Shown here piece by piece: positions 6,257-12,844 of a stretch of DNA of 12,844 nt. The notes beneath the pieces are model-generated. The model did no database searches, was not told where the DNA came from, and saw only the letters and a list, made by a program, of their open reading frames with translations. Position 1 is the stretch's first letter, and each line of letters begins with the position of its first letter. A program made the translations under genes and the position numbers. Where the stretch lies: positions 1 to 12,844 of the forward strand of contig JAHDCM010000042.1 in assembly GCA_020629895.1 (NCBI GenBank), given 5' to 3'. Source of the stretch: Bacteroidota bacterium (GTDB lineage: Bacteria > Bacteroidota > Bacteroidia > Chitinophagales > UBA2359).

Positions 6257-7798
6257 ATGAGAAAAGCGTATCTCACATTATTAATGTGGACATGGATAGG
6301 TATGTCTACCTATGCACAATATTTAAGCTCTGTCGAAAGCTATATTGAACAACACAAAGAAATTGCCATTGAGGAAATGCATCGAACAGGTATTCCTGCT
6401 AGTATCATTTTATCACAAGGCATTTTAGCGTCTAATTATGGCAATAGTGAATTAGTCTTCAAAGGAAATAACCACTTCAATAGAAAGTGTTTACACCAAT
6501 GGAAAGGAGGAAAGCTATACCGCAATGGACAGTTGGTCAGTGAATGTTATCGTATCTATAACAATGCAACAGAGTCTTTTCAAGACCATACAAACTACAT
6601 CATGAATAGTGACTGGTTTACAGGGCTATTCCAATTTGATGTTAAAAATTATAAAGCATGGGCCACGGGCTTACACAATGCTGGATACGATACAAGTAAT
6701 CCTTATTATGGAGATCAGCTAATTCAAATTATTGAGAAATACCAACTATCTCAACTCGATGCAGCTACTCCCTACGAATCTATTGTCATTGCTAGACAAG
6801 CAACGCCTCCTACTGTTTCTCAAATAATACCGCCTATCTCTTCACAAGTAGATGTGGTTAACAATCGAACAGCAAACCCTCAAATGCAGGTCATTACCAA
6901 TATTCATGAGTTTGACTTTAATCATAGACCTATCGAAAATGACCTCATTAATCTTGATAGAGAATTAATACGAAATAATCCACAAGCGGTTAAAACTATG
7001 AGACAACGTTTCAAACAGAAACGAAAAATCATGGTAACACCATTAAAATTGTACAAAGAAACATCCAATAGAATAAAACAAGAGGGGATACTGCAATCAA
7101 TGAGTAATACAGGAGAAAAAAAAACTCCAGCCAATCAATTTTTTTTAGCTGCTAGGCTTCAATATGTGAACCCATTAGAGATCATTTTCCCTGATAGCGT
7201 AACACCCAATAAGTTTTTATGGCAATTAGCAGCTTCGCGAAGCTATCAATTAAACGAAGAAAAAGAGGAGGAAGGACAAAAGTATCTTCCCTTACATACA
7301 CTCTATAACCTCGCTAAAATAACAGAAACACCAGTACCAGAACGTGCTTCATTTAAGCATAATGGTACGCATGCAGTTAGGTACGATTATCCCGTTTCAG
7401 TAAAACAAATTGCCAAAACATACCAAAAGTCAATGTCTAAATTACTAGACTTTAATGACTTAGTGCAAAATGCTTATTTTCCTGCATACACCAATATCTT
7501 TCTACAAAAGAAAAAGAAGAAATCTAAAAATAAACGACATCACCGAGTTAAGAGAGGAGAAAGTATGTGGAAAATTGCTCAATTTTACGGCATACAAATG
7601 GCAGAGCTTTATCGTAGAAATCTTTTGTATGAAGGGCAAGAACCAAGAACAGAAGAGGTATTACTTTTAAGAGGGAAAGCCACCTATCCTCCTAAAATAA
7701 CAACCGAAAAATCAGATAAAAAACAGGAATACAGACATAAAAGAAGCGACCCCGCAGGTATTCATTATACCAAACGCAAAAATCAAGACAGCCTCTAA
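6257..7798 (+). CDS. Exported glucosaminidase-like LysM protein, paralogue 2 (predicted inactive)
   Basis: A 513-residue protein with a signal peptide (1-20, ending STYAQ), a glucosaminidase-fold domain at about 25-175, a variable central region and C-terminal LysM-like modules. The first module is divergent (about 370-418); the second includes HHRVKRGESMWKIAQFYG. The catalytic Glu of the three paralogues (QGILES/QGLLES) is Ala here: QGILASNYG, A58, codon GCG at 6428-6430. Other conserved blocks have also drifted: HFGIKC is HFNRKC, the DD..PNECF block is QLVSECY, and GYAT is GYDT. The paired cysteines (C78, C97) and the overall domain remain, and the frame is intact along its full length. I infer a non-catalytic peptidoglycan-binding or regulatory relative rather than a decaying pseudogene. 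I preferred the ATG at 6257; a GTG at 6251 is in frame and gives two more residues. Confidence 0.85.
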   Translation: MRKAYLTLLMWTWIGMSTYAQYLSSVESYIEQHKEIAIEEMHRTGIPASIILSQGILASNYGNSELVFKGNNHFNRKCLHQWKGGKLYRNGQLVSECYRIYNNATESFQDHTNYIMNSDWFTGLFQFDVKNYKAWATGLHNAGYDTSNPYYGDQLIQIIEKYQLSQLDAATPYESIVIARQATPPTVSQIIPPISSQVDVVNNRTANPQMQVITNIHEFDFNHRPIENDLINLDRELIRNNPQAVKTMRQRFKQKRKIMVTPLKLYKETSNRIKQEGILQSMSNTGEKKTPANQFFLAARLQYVNPLEIIFPDSVTPNKFLWQLAASRSYQLNEEKEEEGQKYLPLHTLYNLAKITETPVPERASFKHNGTHAVRYDYPVSVKQIAKTYQKSMSKLLDFNDLVQNAYFPAYTNIFLQKKKKKSKNKRHHRVKRGESMWKIAQFYGIQMAELYRRNLLYEGQEPRTEEVLLLRGKATYPPKITTEKSDKKQEYRHKRSDPAGIHYTKRKNQDSL

Positions 7799-7989
7799 TT
7801 GAAGATAAAAAACGATTTATACGTGAGAAAATCACCAAAGGTTTTAATCTTGATGCCTTATAAAAAGACAAAAATGTCCGTTCTATTAGAGAATGACGTA
7901 TATATATGAATTGTTGAGTAAAGTGCTTATGCAAGCTACACAATACTTTTGCTATTGAAAAAAACGCCAAAACCTATATCTAAAAAATA

Positions 7990-8008
7990 TGACAATTCAT
8001 TGACAATT
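7990..8008. promoter_or_regulatory. 11-base-period TGACAATT direct repeat upstream of paralogue 3
   Basis: TGACAATT occurs at 7990-7997 and 8001-8008, one helical turn apart. It lies about 100 bases upstream of the promoter candidate for paralogue 3. The spacing and TGACAAT core resemble the repeat before paralogue 2. An operator role is speculative. Confidence 0.28.
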
Positions 8009-8110
8009 GTATAGTAGACAGTTTGATATTGAATATTTTTTTAATCATTAGAGTGCCATTTTCCATCAAGAAAAAAAGGAATGTATTTTTTTTGAGACTT
8101 ACTATAAATA

Positions 8111-8140
8111 TTGTATTGGCATGATATTAGATTAATTTTG
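8111..8140 (+). promoter_or_regulatory. Bacteroidota-type promoter for paralogue 3
   Basis: TTG at 8111-8113 and TAATTTTG at 8133-8140 are separated by 19 bases, fitting the Bacteroidota primary sigma consensus (TTTG, about 19 bases, TAnnTTTG). Transcription would start near 8146, leaving a leader of about 45 bases before the ATG at 8193. Confidence 0.5.
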
Positions 8141-8192
8141 TACAGCTATTTTATTGAAAATCATCCATAGTTTTTGCCAAATATCTTAACTT

Positions 8193-9467
8193 ATGAAACG
8201 AATTGTTTCTACCCTGTTATTGTCTGCTGGTGTAACAGCAGTTGTCCAAGATGCCGAAGCTAAAGGATTATCTCCTCAACAATATATCGATAAATATAAA
8301 GATATTGCTGTTGATGAAATGAACCGAACAGGCATCCCCGCGAGTATTAAATTAGCACAAGGTATCCTCGAATCCAGAAGTGGAAATAGCTGGTTAACCA
8401 GAAAAGCCAATAATCATTTTGGTATCAAATGCCACAGAAGCTGGAAAGGAAAAGGATTACGTGCCAATGATGATCGCCCCAATGAATGCTTTCGTCAATA
8501 CGACAGTGCTCATGAGTCATTTAAAGATCACTCTAATTTTCTAATGAAAAATAAACGATATAGTTTTTTATTCAAAGGAAATAAAGTCGATTATAAAACG
8601 TGGGCAAAAGGCCTCAGAAAAGCAGGATACGCAACGGATGCTAAATATGCATCTTCCCTAATTCGACTAATCGAAAAATATAACCTCGATCAATTTGATG
8701 TCTATATTGGAGGCACTTCTAATGAACAAGATGAAGAAGTAATGCCATTGATTGCGATGACTGGTAACTTTAATGGTGTAAAAACCGTTTCCTACAATAT
8801 GGAAATGACACCACAAAGAGTGGCCCAAATGCACCAAGTGCCTTTTGACCACTTAGTTATCTATAATGGACTCAATCCTAATAAGACGATCCCGGCTCAT
8901 ACCATGATCTTCTTAGAGGCTCCTGTTAGAAGAAGTACTTGGGGAACCAAACAACGAGAAATTAAAAACCATACCGTACACCAAGTGGCGAACCAATATG
9001 GGATTCAAGCTAAAAGTGTACAGAAAAGTGTGCAGGAAAGTTACCGAGTGGTTAACCAACAAAGAAATGGACAACCAATGCATCGCCAACCTGTACCCAA
9101 GCCAGTTCCGCGATATTACGTCCAAGCAACAGATGTACAGCATGTATTAAGACCCGATCAAGTAGGTACCTATTATCCTACGGTACAACAAGTACCTTAC
9201 GTAGATCGAAATATGCAAGCACAATTGGAGCGTAAACGTAAAATCGAAGCGCAAAAAAAATATTATGCTGAACTCGAAAGACAACAGCAAACTAATTACT
9301 ACCGTAACAATTATGCCCCTCCCAAAAAACAGGTGTATAAAGTGCGTTCTGGTGATACTTTATTTGGTTTAGCACGTAAGTATCGTACTACTGTCAATTC
9401 GCTCAAAACAATGAATAATTTACGTTCTGATATGATCTATATCGGACAAACATTGCGCATTGCCTAA
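8193..9467 (+). CDS. Exported glucosaminidase-LysM protein, paralogue 3
   Basis: A 424-residue predicted peptidoglycan glucosaminidase. A signal peptide covers residues 1-23 (ending DAEAKG). The catalytic domain spans about 28-170: QGILESRSGNSWL with likely catalytic E60, ANNHFGIKC, DDRPNECFRQY, DHSNFL and KTWAKGLRKAGYATDA, with C80 and C99 paired as in the other paralogues. A divergent LysM-like module lies at about 197-242 (LVIYNGLNPNKTIPAHTMIFLE), a degenerate half-module near 255-275, then a Gln/Tyr/Arg-rich linker (about 285-378) with a charged probable helix (QLERKRKIEAQKKYYAELER). A canonical LysM closes the protein (about 380-423: YKVRSGDTLFGLARKYRTT to IYIGQTLRIA). The gene has its own promoter candidate and a strong terminator, so it is probably monocistronic. 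All expected motifs are present and it should be active. Confidence 0.9.
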   Translation: MKRIVSTLLLSAGVTAVVQDAEAKGLSPQQYIDKYKDIAVDEMNRTGIPASIKLAQGILESRSGNSWLTRKANNHFGIKCHRSWKGKGLRANDDRPNECFRQYDSAHESFKDHSNFLMKNKRYSFLFKGNKVDYKTWAKGLRKAGYATDAKYASSLIRLIEKYNLDQFDVYIGGTSNEQDEEVMPLIAMTGNFNGVKTVSYNMEMTPQRVAQMHQVPFDHLVIYNGLNPNKTIPAHTMIFLEAPVRRSTWGTKQREIKNHTVHQVANQYGIQAKSVQKSVQESYRVVNQQRNGQPMHRQPVPKPVPRYYVQATDVQHVLRPDQVGTYYPTVQQVPYVDRNMQAQLERKRKIEAQKKYYAELERQQQTNYYRNNYAPPKKQVYKVRSGDTLFGLARKYRTTVNSLKTMNNLRSDMIYIGQTLRIA

Positions 9468-9502
9468 GACATCGCTGTTGTAAAAAAACAGATAAAATTT
9501 TT

Positions 9503-9546
9503 ATAAAAAAGCATGGCTTCTCTTCTGAGAAACCATGCTTTTTTAT
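9503..9546. terminator. Intrinsic terminator after paralogue 3, probably bidirectional
   Basis: GCATGG (9511-9516) pairs with CCATGC (9533-9538), and TTCTC (9518-9522) with GAGAA (9527-9531), with one C-A mismatch between them and a TTCT loop. An A run on the 5' side (9505-9510) and a T run on the 3' side (9539-9544) extend the pairing. It lies about 36 bases after the stop codon at 9467 and is the clearest simple terminator in the window. Confidence 0.85.
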
Positions 9547-9796
9547 TTTAAATATATGGCATTATTATGTGTTATGTGCTGGCATGATTGGTGTTGTGTT
9601 TTGTATATGGCTTTTGTTATTTTGTTTTATATATTGAAATAGTATATTTTATAGCAAGGATATGTTATGAAAAAGAATCACTTATAAGTCACGATTTTAA
9701 ACGCAGCTAGAAAATTCCAGTTTATTATAATAGATTAGGAACGCACATTGTTTGCAAGGCCTTCCACGCATTACTAAAATCAAAAACAACACAGCG
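9547..9796. other. T- and G-rich intergenic region before paralogue 4
   Basis: After the terminator this strand is rich in TTTTG, TTATG and TGTG words. The tandem TTATGTG near 9567-9581 is the only small repeat I see. There is no clean TAnnTTTG box; the nearest is ATTGTTTG at 9747-9754 (6 of 8). I see no gene or structured RNA. Confidence 0.4.
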
Positions 9797-11206
9797 ATGA
9801 TGAAAAAGACCCCCTTTCTGGCATATCTTCTTTTAGTAACTATTTTTACCAGTATCTCCTCCAATGCCTCAGCAGTACTAATGCCGATGCGAATTACAGT
9901 TGAACAGTACATCACTTCCTACGAAAGAGTAGCAGTAACCGAAATGGGACGTACTGGTATTCCCGCCAGCATCACCCTAGCACAAGGTATTCTCGAATCT
10001 GAATATGGAAATAGTCGTTTAGCAGTAGAAGGAAACAACCACTTCGGTATCAAATGTCATGGCTGGACAGGAGACGAAATCTATGCAGATGATGATGCAC
10101 CAAATGAGTGCTTTCGCAAATATCCAAGCGCACTTGATTCCTACCACGATCACTCTGCATTTCTCACCACTAGAGGCCGCTACTCGTTTTTATTCGACCT
10201 TAGTAGCTCCGATTATAAAGGATGGGCAAGAGGACTCAAAAAAGCAGGATATGCAACCAATCCCGCCTACGCAGATATTCTCATCGACCTCATCGAACGA
10301 TACGACTTATTCAAATATGATACAGGTGGTGTCATAGCTCAAAACCCAAAACCAACTAAGCCCGCAACGCCTGCCAAACCAACACGCGTGCCTGCTGGAT
10401 CAAAAAGTAGTTCAGGTAAAAATACACCTCCAACAAAAAGTACTACCAGTGAGAAAACTGCGTGTAGTTTACTAGGACAACAACGATTAAATGCCGACGA
10501 TATACCACCTACTTTTTATAGCAACCGCAAAAAAGCAGTTCGTTTCTCCTGCGATGTATCTATCGTACAAGTTGCCGATGCTTTCGATATTCCACTAAAA
10601 CGATTGATCAAATACAACGATATTACCAGTCGTACCATTAAAGGAAATACAGTCATTTACCTACAACCAAAGCGCAATAAAAATAAAACGGCTCCTAAAG
10701 CACACAAGGTAAAACCAGGTGAAACCCTTTATGATATTGGGCAAACCTATGGTATCAAAATGAAAAAGCTGATCAAGCGAAATGATATGCCCGTAGGATA
10801 TGAGCCAATTGCCGACGAATATGTGGCACTTAATAAAAAGCGCAAAACGCCACTAGCAATTACTACTACAAAGAATAAGAGAAAGGAAATCAAGGAGATT
10901 AAATCAACGAATCCGAAGAAGCCTTCAAAAGGGAAAAGTAATGTAAAACCCTCTACCAGTAGTGCGAATAAGGTACCTCCCGCAGGAGGGGCATATCCTC
11001 GACCTACGAAGCCGAATAAACCACCAGTTGTAACGCAACCTACACCACCTACCCAACGCTATGTACAACATACCGTAACGATTGGTGACACCCTTTACAA
11101 TATCGCCAAACGCTATAATACCACCGTTGATGGTATTAAAAAGGCAAATAACCTTAGCGATACTAATATCAAACTCGGACAAGTATTGGTGGTACCAGTT
11201 CCATAG
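9797..11206 (+). CDS. Exported glucosaminidase-LysM protein, paralogue 4 (three LysM-like modules)
   Basis: A 469-residue predicted peptidoglycan glucosaminidase. The signal peptide covers about residues 1-26 (MMKKTPFLAYLLL to NASA). The catalytic domain spans about 34-175: QGILESEYGNSRL with likely catalytic E67, GNNHFGIKC, DDDAPNECFRKY, DHSAFL and KGWARGLKKAGYATNP; C87 and C105 may pair. A Lys/Pro/Thr/Ser linker follows. Module one (about 245-290) is divergent (LIKYNDITSRTIKGNTVIYLQPKR); module two (about 303-346) begins HKVKPGETLYDIGQTYGIK; a second basic linker leads to a canonical LysM (about 424-467: HTVTIGDTLYNIAKRYNTT to IKLGQVLVVPVP). The frame is open from a TTG at 9752, but the ATG at 9797 puts the signal peptide at the N-terminus, so I chose it. 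This is the architecture I regard as standard for Bacteroidota. The octamer tract and element copy 2 follow. Confidence 0.9.
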   Translation: MMKKTPFLAYLLLVTIFTSISSNASAVLMPMRITVEQYITSYERVAVTEMGRTGIPASITLAQGILESEYGNSRLAVEGNNHFGIKCHGWTGDEIYADDDAPNECFRKYPSALDSYHDHSAFLTTRGRYSFLFDLSSSDYKGWARGLKKAGYATNPAYADILIDLIERYDLFKYDTGGVIAQNPKPTKPATPAKPTRVPAGSKSSSGKNTPPTKSTTSEKTACSLLGQQRLNADDIPPTFYSNRKKAVRFSCDVSIVQVADAFDIPLKRLIKYNDITSRTIKGNTVIYLQPKRNKNKTAPKAHKVKPGETLYDIGQTYGIKMKKLIKRNDMPVGYEPIADEYVALNKKRKTPLAITTTKNKRKEIKEIKSTNPKKPSKGKSNVKPSTSSANKVPPAGGAYPRPTKPNKPPVVTQPTPPTQRYVQHTVTIGDTLYNIAKRYNTTVDGIKKANNLSDTNIKLGQVLVVPVP

Positions 11207-11212
11207 CATCAT

Positions 11213-11252
11213 CAATCATCCAATCATCCAATCCCTCAATCATCCAATCATC
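11213..11252 (+). repeat. Degenerate octamer tandem repeat (5 units), leading into structured element copy 2
   Basis: Five octamers in phase read CAATCATC, CAATCATC, CAATCCCT, CAATCATC, CAATCATC. The tract starts 6 bases after the stop of paralogue 4 and ends 5 bases before element copy 2, the same arrangement and spacing as at copy 1. The short AACAACTGGG link also resembles the ATCAACTGGG link at copy 1. Confidence 0.85.
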
Positions 11253-11257
11253 AACAA

Positions 11258-11480
11258 CTGGGCGTGCCGGGTATAAAAAAAGCGCAATATTTTGCTAGTA
11301 GCATTTTTGCTACCAGCAGAATATTGCGCTTTTTTTATACCCGTCGGGCTATCCGCTTGTAGTTGCCTCATAGAAAACGTGTTCGGCTAGATGCCTAGCA
11401 GTGTCTTCCTTCGTCAGCCCTGCTAGGCATAACCTCACTACGTTTCTATTTCGGCAAGCTACCACTACTATCCCTCACGC
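11258..11480 (+). repeat. Structured interspersed element, copy 2 (223 bp)
   Basis: Homologous to copy 1 along its length except for the P2 apex. Helices are: P1, GCGTG 11262-11266 with CACGC 11476-11480; P2, a perfect 24-bp stem 11268-11291/11320-11343; P3, GTAGTTGCC 11359-11367 with GGCAA 11453-11457 and CTAC 11459-11462; P4, 11370-11380/11440-11449 with one bulged A; P5, ATGCCTAGCAG 11391-11401 with 11420-11430. Relative to copy 1, P4 and P5 carry compensatory changes, and P2 has T-A to G-C at its base. The last 13 bases overlap the 3' end of the FMN reductase-like gene on the other strand and contain its stop codon. Confidence 0.85.
11268..11343. terminator. P2 hairpin of copy 2, probable bidirectional terminator between convergent genes
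   Basis: A perfect 24-bp stem holds A7 then GCGCAATATT on one arm and AATATTGCGC then T7 on the other. The apex is closed by TGCT/AGCA and GTAGCA/TGCTAC around one A-C mismatch. Either strand reads as a stem followed by a T run. It lies between convergent genes (paralogue 4 and the FMN reductase-like gene), where a shared terminator is expected. Confidence 0.65.
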
Positions 11481-12040
11481 GAAACCATTTCCACGCAGCG
11501 TACTAATTCTTCTCCTAACATTGCCAACTGACCTTTTACGCCCTCATCTATTAAGTGCATATCTTGGTCAAAACATTCCCAAGCCCTTGCAATTGGCACT
11601 ACCAAAGGTACCGTCCAACCACGTAAAGCCCGCACCATATACTCCATTGTATTGATTGCCTGCAAGCCCTGTGTGCCACCCGCAGTACTAATTAGTCCCA
11701 CAAATTTATTGGTCAAATACTTTGGCTCCTGTTTACTGAGCAATTCCAACCAATCGACTGCATTTTTAAATAAGCCACTCACCGTGCCATGATACAAAGG
11801 AGATGCCCAAATTAAAGCATCTGCTTCATACACCTTATCGCACATTCGTTGCGCATCGGCTGGCACCTCTTTTGCGCGTTCAGAAGAAAATAAGGGAATA
11901 TCCAATTGCCCCAAATCTAGCAATTCTGTTTCGGCTCCTTTAGCCGCAGCACTAGCAAGAGCAAGCTTCAACGCCGCCAAGCTATGGGCAGGAGCTACTA
12001 AAGAACCGCCCATTCCTACAATTTTTATCGTTTTATTCAT
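11468..12040 (-). CDS. NADPH-dependent FMN reductase-like flavoprotein
   Basis: A 190-residue flavodoxin-fold protein of the NADPH-dependent FMN reductase family (PF03358), which includes FMN/azo/quinone reductases. The FMN-phosphate loop is visible near the N-terminus (GMGGSLVAPAHS, 9-20). The central ALIWASPLYHGTVSGLFKNAVDWL (about 75-98) is the family's signature segment, and ISTAGGTQG (117-125) is the second flavin-contacting loop. The length is typical and there is no signal peptide, so it should be cytosolic; the physiological electron acceptor is unknown. The ATG at 12040 gives the expected N-terminus. The final residues R188-E189-G190 and the TAG stop are written in the 3' end of structured element copy 2, so the native C-terminus may have been altered there. 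It is convergent with paralogue 4 and divergent from the YhhN-family gene, with no clear promoter box seen. Confidence 0.9.
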   Translation of the reverse strand: MNKTIKIVGMGGSLVAPAHSLAALKLALASAAAKGAETELLDLGQLDIPLFSSERAKEVPADAQRMCDKVYEADALIWASPLYHGTVSGLFKNAVDWLELLSKQEPKYLTNKFVGLISTAGGTQGLQAINTMEYMVRALRGWTVPLVVPIARAWECFDQDMHLIDEGVKGQLAMLGEELVRCVEMVSREG

Positions 12041-12124
12041 TAGTTTTAAGGATTGTTTCTACATTCAGGAAACCATATACCATGCAACGAAGTACTAACT
12101 ACCGAAGCATGTTAATTGTTCAAT

Positions 12125-12844
12125 ATGCAAACTCCCATCCAACATTTACGCCCAATAGGTGGTTTATTTCTCCTATTAACTATTGTTACGCTCATCAGCC
12201 GTATGGGTGACTGGCAATGGTTAGAATATATTGTCAAACCTTTATTGATGCCTGTATTGGTAGTACTTTATTGGAAAAATATAAAACCTCCTTTATCACT
12301 AGTGAATAAGAGCATATTGGCGGCTCTGTTCTTTTCGTGGCTCGGTGATTTATTGCTCATGTTTCAGGCACAACAAGCCAACTTTTTCATTTTTGGTTTA
12401 GTCGCTTTCCTTTTAGCACACTTGGCTTATATTGTCGCCTTTTTTAATACCAACCGTCCGCGCAAAACTAGTGAACTAATGAAAAATCCCTGGTTAACTA
12501 TTCCTTTTTTGATTTACTGTTTTGGCTTTGTGTACTATCTCAAAGACGATTTAGGAGGACTGTTAATTCCAGTTAGTGTATATGCCGTAGTCATTACTAC
12601 CATGGCCATGATGGCGGTGTATCGTTATGGAAAGGTGCCTTATAAAAGTTATCGCCCTGTTTTTGCTGGAGCCTTATTTTTTGTATTATCCGATAGTCTA
12701 ATCGCTCTCAATAAGTTCAGCTTTCCGATTTATTGGGCGGGTGTATGGATTATGGCAACCTATTGTTTGGCGCAGTATCTAATTGTGGTAGGAATGATTC
12801 GACAGGAACGCGTGAGGGATAGTAGTGGTAGCTTGACGAAGTAG
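12125..12844 (+). CDS. YhhN/TMEM86-family integral membrane protein (lysoplasmalogenase-like)
   Basis: A 239-residue polytopic membrane protein of the YhhN family (PF07947); the eukaryotic relative TMEM86B hydrolyses lysoplasmalogen, but the bacterial substrate is not settled. Conserved segments are FFSWLGDLLLMF (69-80) with a membrane Asp (D75), the following FGLVAFLLAHLAYIVAFF with its His (H99), and AGALFFVLSDSLIALNKF (181-198) with D190. Roughly seven or eight hydrophobic helices reach residue 225. The frame is open from a TTG at 12116, but the ATG at 12125 is the better start. From about residue 229 the tail (VRDSSGSLTK) is encoded by the reversed 3' end of structured element copy 3, which also supplies the stop codon at the window's last base. 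The gene is complete and divergent from the FMN reductase-like gene. Confidence 0.87.
   Translation: MQTPIQHLRPIGGLFLLLTIVTLISRMGDWQWLEYIVKPLLMPVLVVLYWKNIKPPLSLVNKSILAALFFSWLGDLLLMFQAQQANFFIFGLVAFLLAHLAYIVAFFNTNRPRKTSELMKNPWLTIPFLIYCFGFVYYLKDDLGGLLIPVSVYAVVITTMAMMAVYRYGKVPYKSYRPVFAGALFFVLSDSLIALNKFSFPIYWAGVWIMATYCLAQYLIVVGMIRQERVRDSSGSLTK
12810..12844 (-). repeat. Structured interspersed element, copy 3 (partial, inverted, cut by the window end)
   Basis: Read on the minus strand this is the 3' end of the element: CTACTTCGTCAAGCTACC followed by ACTACTATCCCTCACGC. It aligns without gaps to 11446-11480 (copy 2), with three substitutions that I count. The rest of the element should lie to the right of the window. 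The whole visible part is inside the YhhN-family reading frame. Confidence 0.8.

Larger units (their letters stand above)
7799..8192. other. AT-rich intergenic region between paralogues 2 and 3
   Basis: A gap of nearly 400 bases. It holds a direct repeat at 7990-8008 and a promoter candidate at 8111-8140. Two short frames overlap 7786-7909: one ends REKITKGFNLDAL at 7863, and the other directly continues the paralogue 2 frame past its stop to a TGA at 7907-7909. Neither is recognisable; they may be chance or a decayed gene end. I see no terminator, RNA gene or structured element. Confidence 0.45.

Noticed and set aside
6257..7798. Pseudogene call for paralogue 2
   Set aside because: The active-site residue is lost, but the reading frame, signal peptide and C-terminal modules are intact, which fits a pseudoenzyme better than a decaying gene.
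9752..9796. Upstream TTG start for paralogue 4
   Set aside because: It would place 15 polar residues before a clear signal peptide that begins at the ATG at 9797.

Overview
The window looks like a chromosomal segment of a Bacteroidota bacterium, most likely near the Saprospiria; the class is an inference from overall flavour and no marker here proves it. The evidence is an AT-rich base composition, TAnnTTTG-type promoter boxes, little use of Shine-Dalgarno sites, a RuvC with the basic C-terminal tail I associate with this phylum, a DUF3108 protein, and glucosaminidase-LysM proteins of the Bacteroidota type.

Layout. At the left, ruvC (Holliday-junction resolvase) runs leftward. It is divergent from a probable two-gene operon encoding a flippase-like LPG-synthase transmembrane protein and a secreted DUF3108 protein. 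A 623-bp gene-poor stretch follows (2803-3425), packed with repeats: octamer tracts, a roughly 240-bp structured element (copy 1), inverted octamers, and a 180-bp element with 28-bp terminal inverted repeats. Next come a SAM-dependent O-methyltransferase and four consecutive paralogous exported proteins, each with an N-terminal glucosaminidase domain and C-terminal LysM-like modules. The second paralogue has Ala in place of the presumed catalytic Glu and is probably a pseudoenzyme. After the fourth paralogue lie another octamer tract and copy 2 of the structured element, then a leftward NADPH-dependent FMN reductase-like flavoprotein and a rightward YhhN-family membrane protein. The YhhN gene ends, exactly at the window edge, inside a third (inverted, partial) copy of the element.

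How the genes may work together. The four glucosaminidase-LysM proteins form an expanded peptidoglycan-remodelling locus (three predicted active enzymes and one predicted inactive relative). The other genes are housekeeping or membrane functions with no evident pathway link to it.

The most interesting signal is the structured repeat family. Copies 1 and 2 keep their helices through compensatory base changes. One hairpin keeps its stem base while its apex is wholly different in sequence yet still self-complementary. Both complete copies are preceded by the same degenerate octamer tract. Two genes that run into the element from its 3' side take their stop codon and last residues from it. It could be a bidirectional 3'-end terminator, a structured RNA, a non-autonomous mobile repeat, or a combination.
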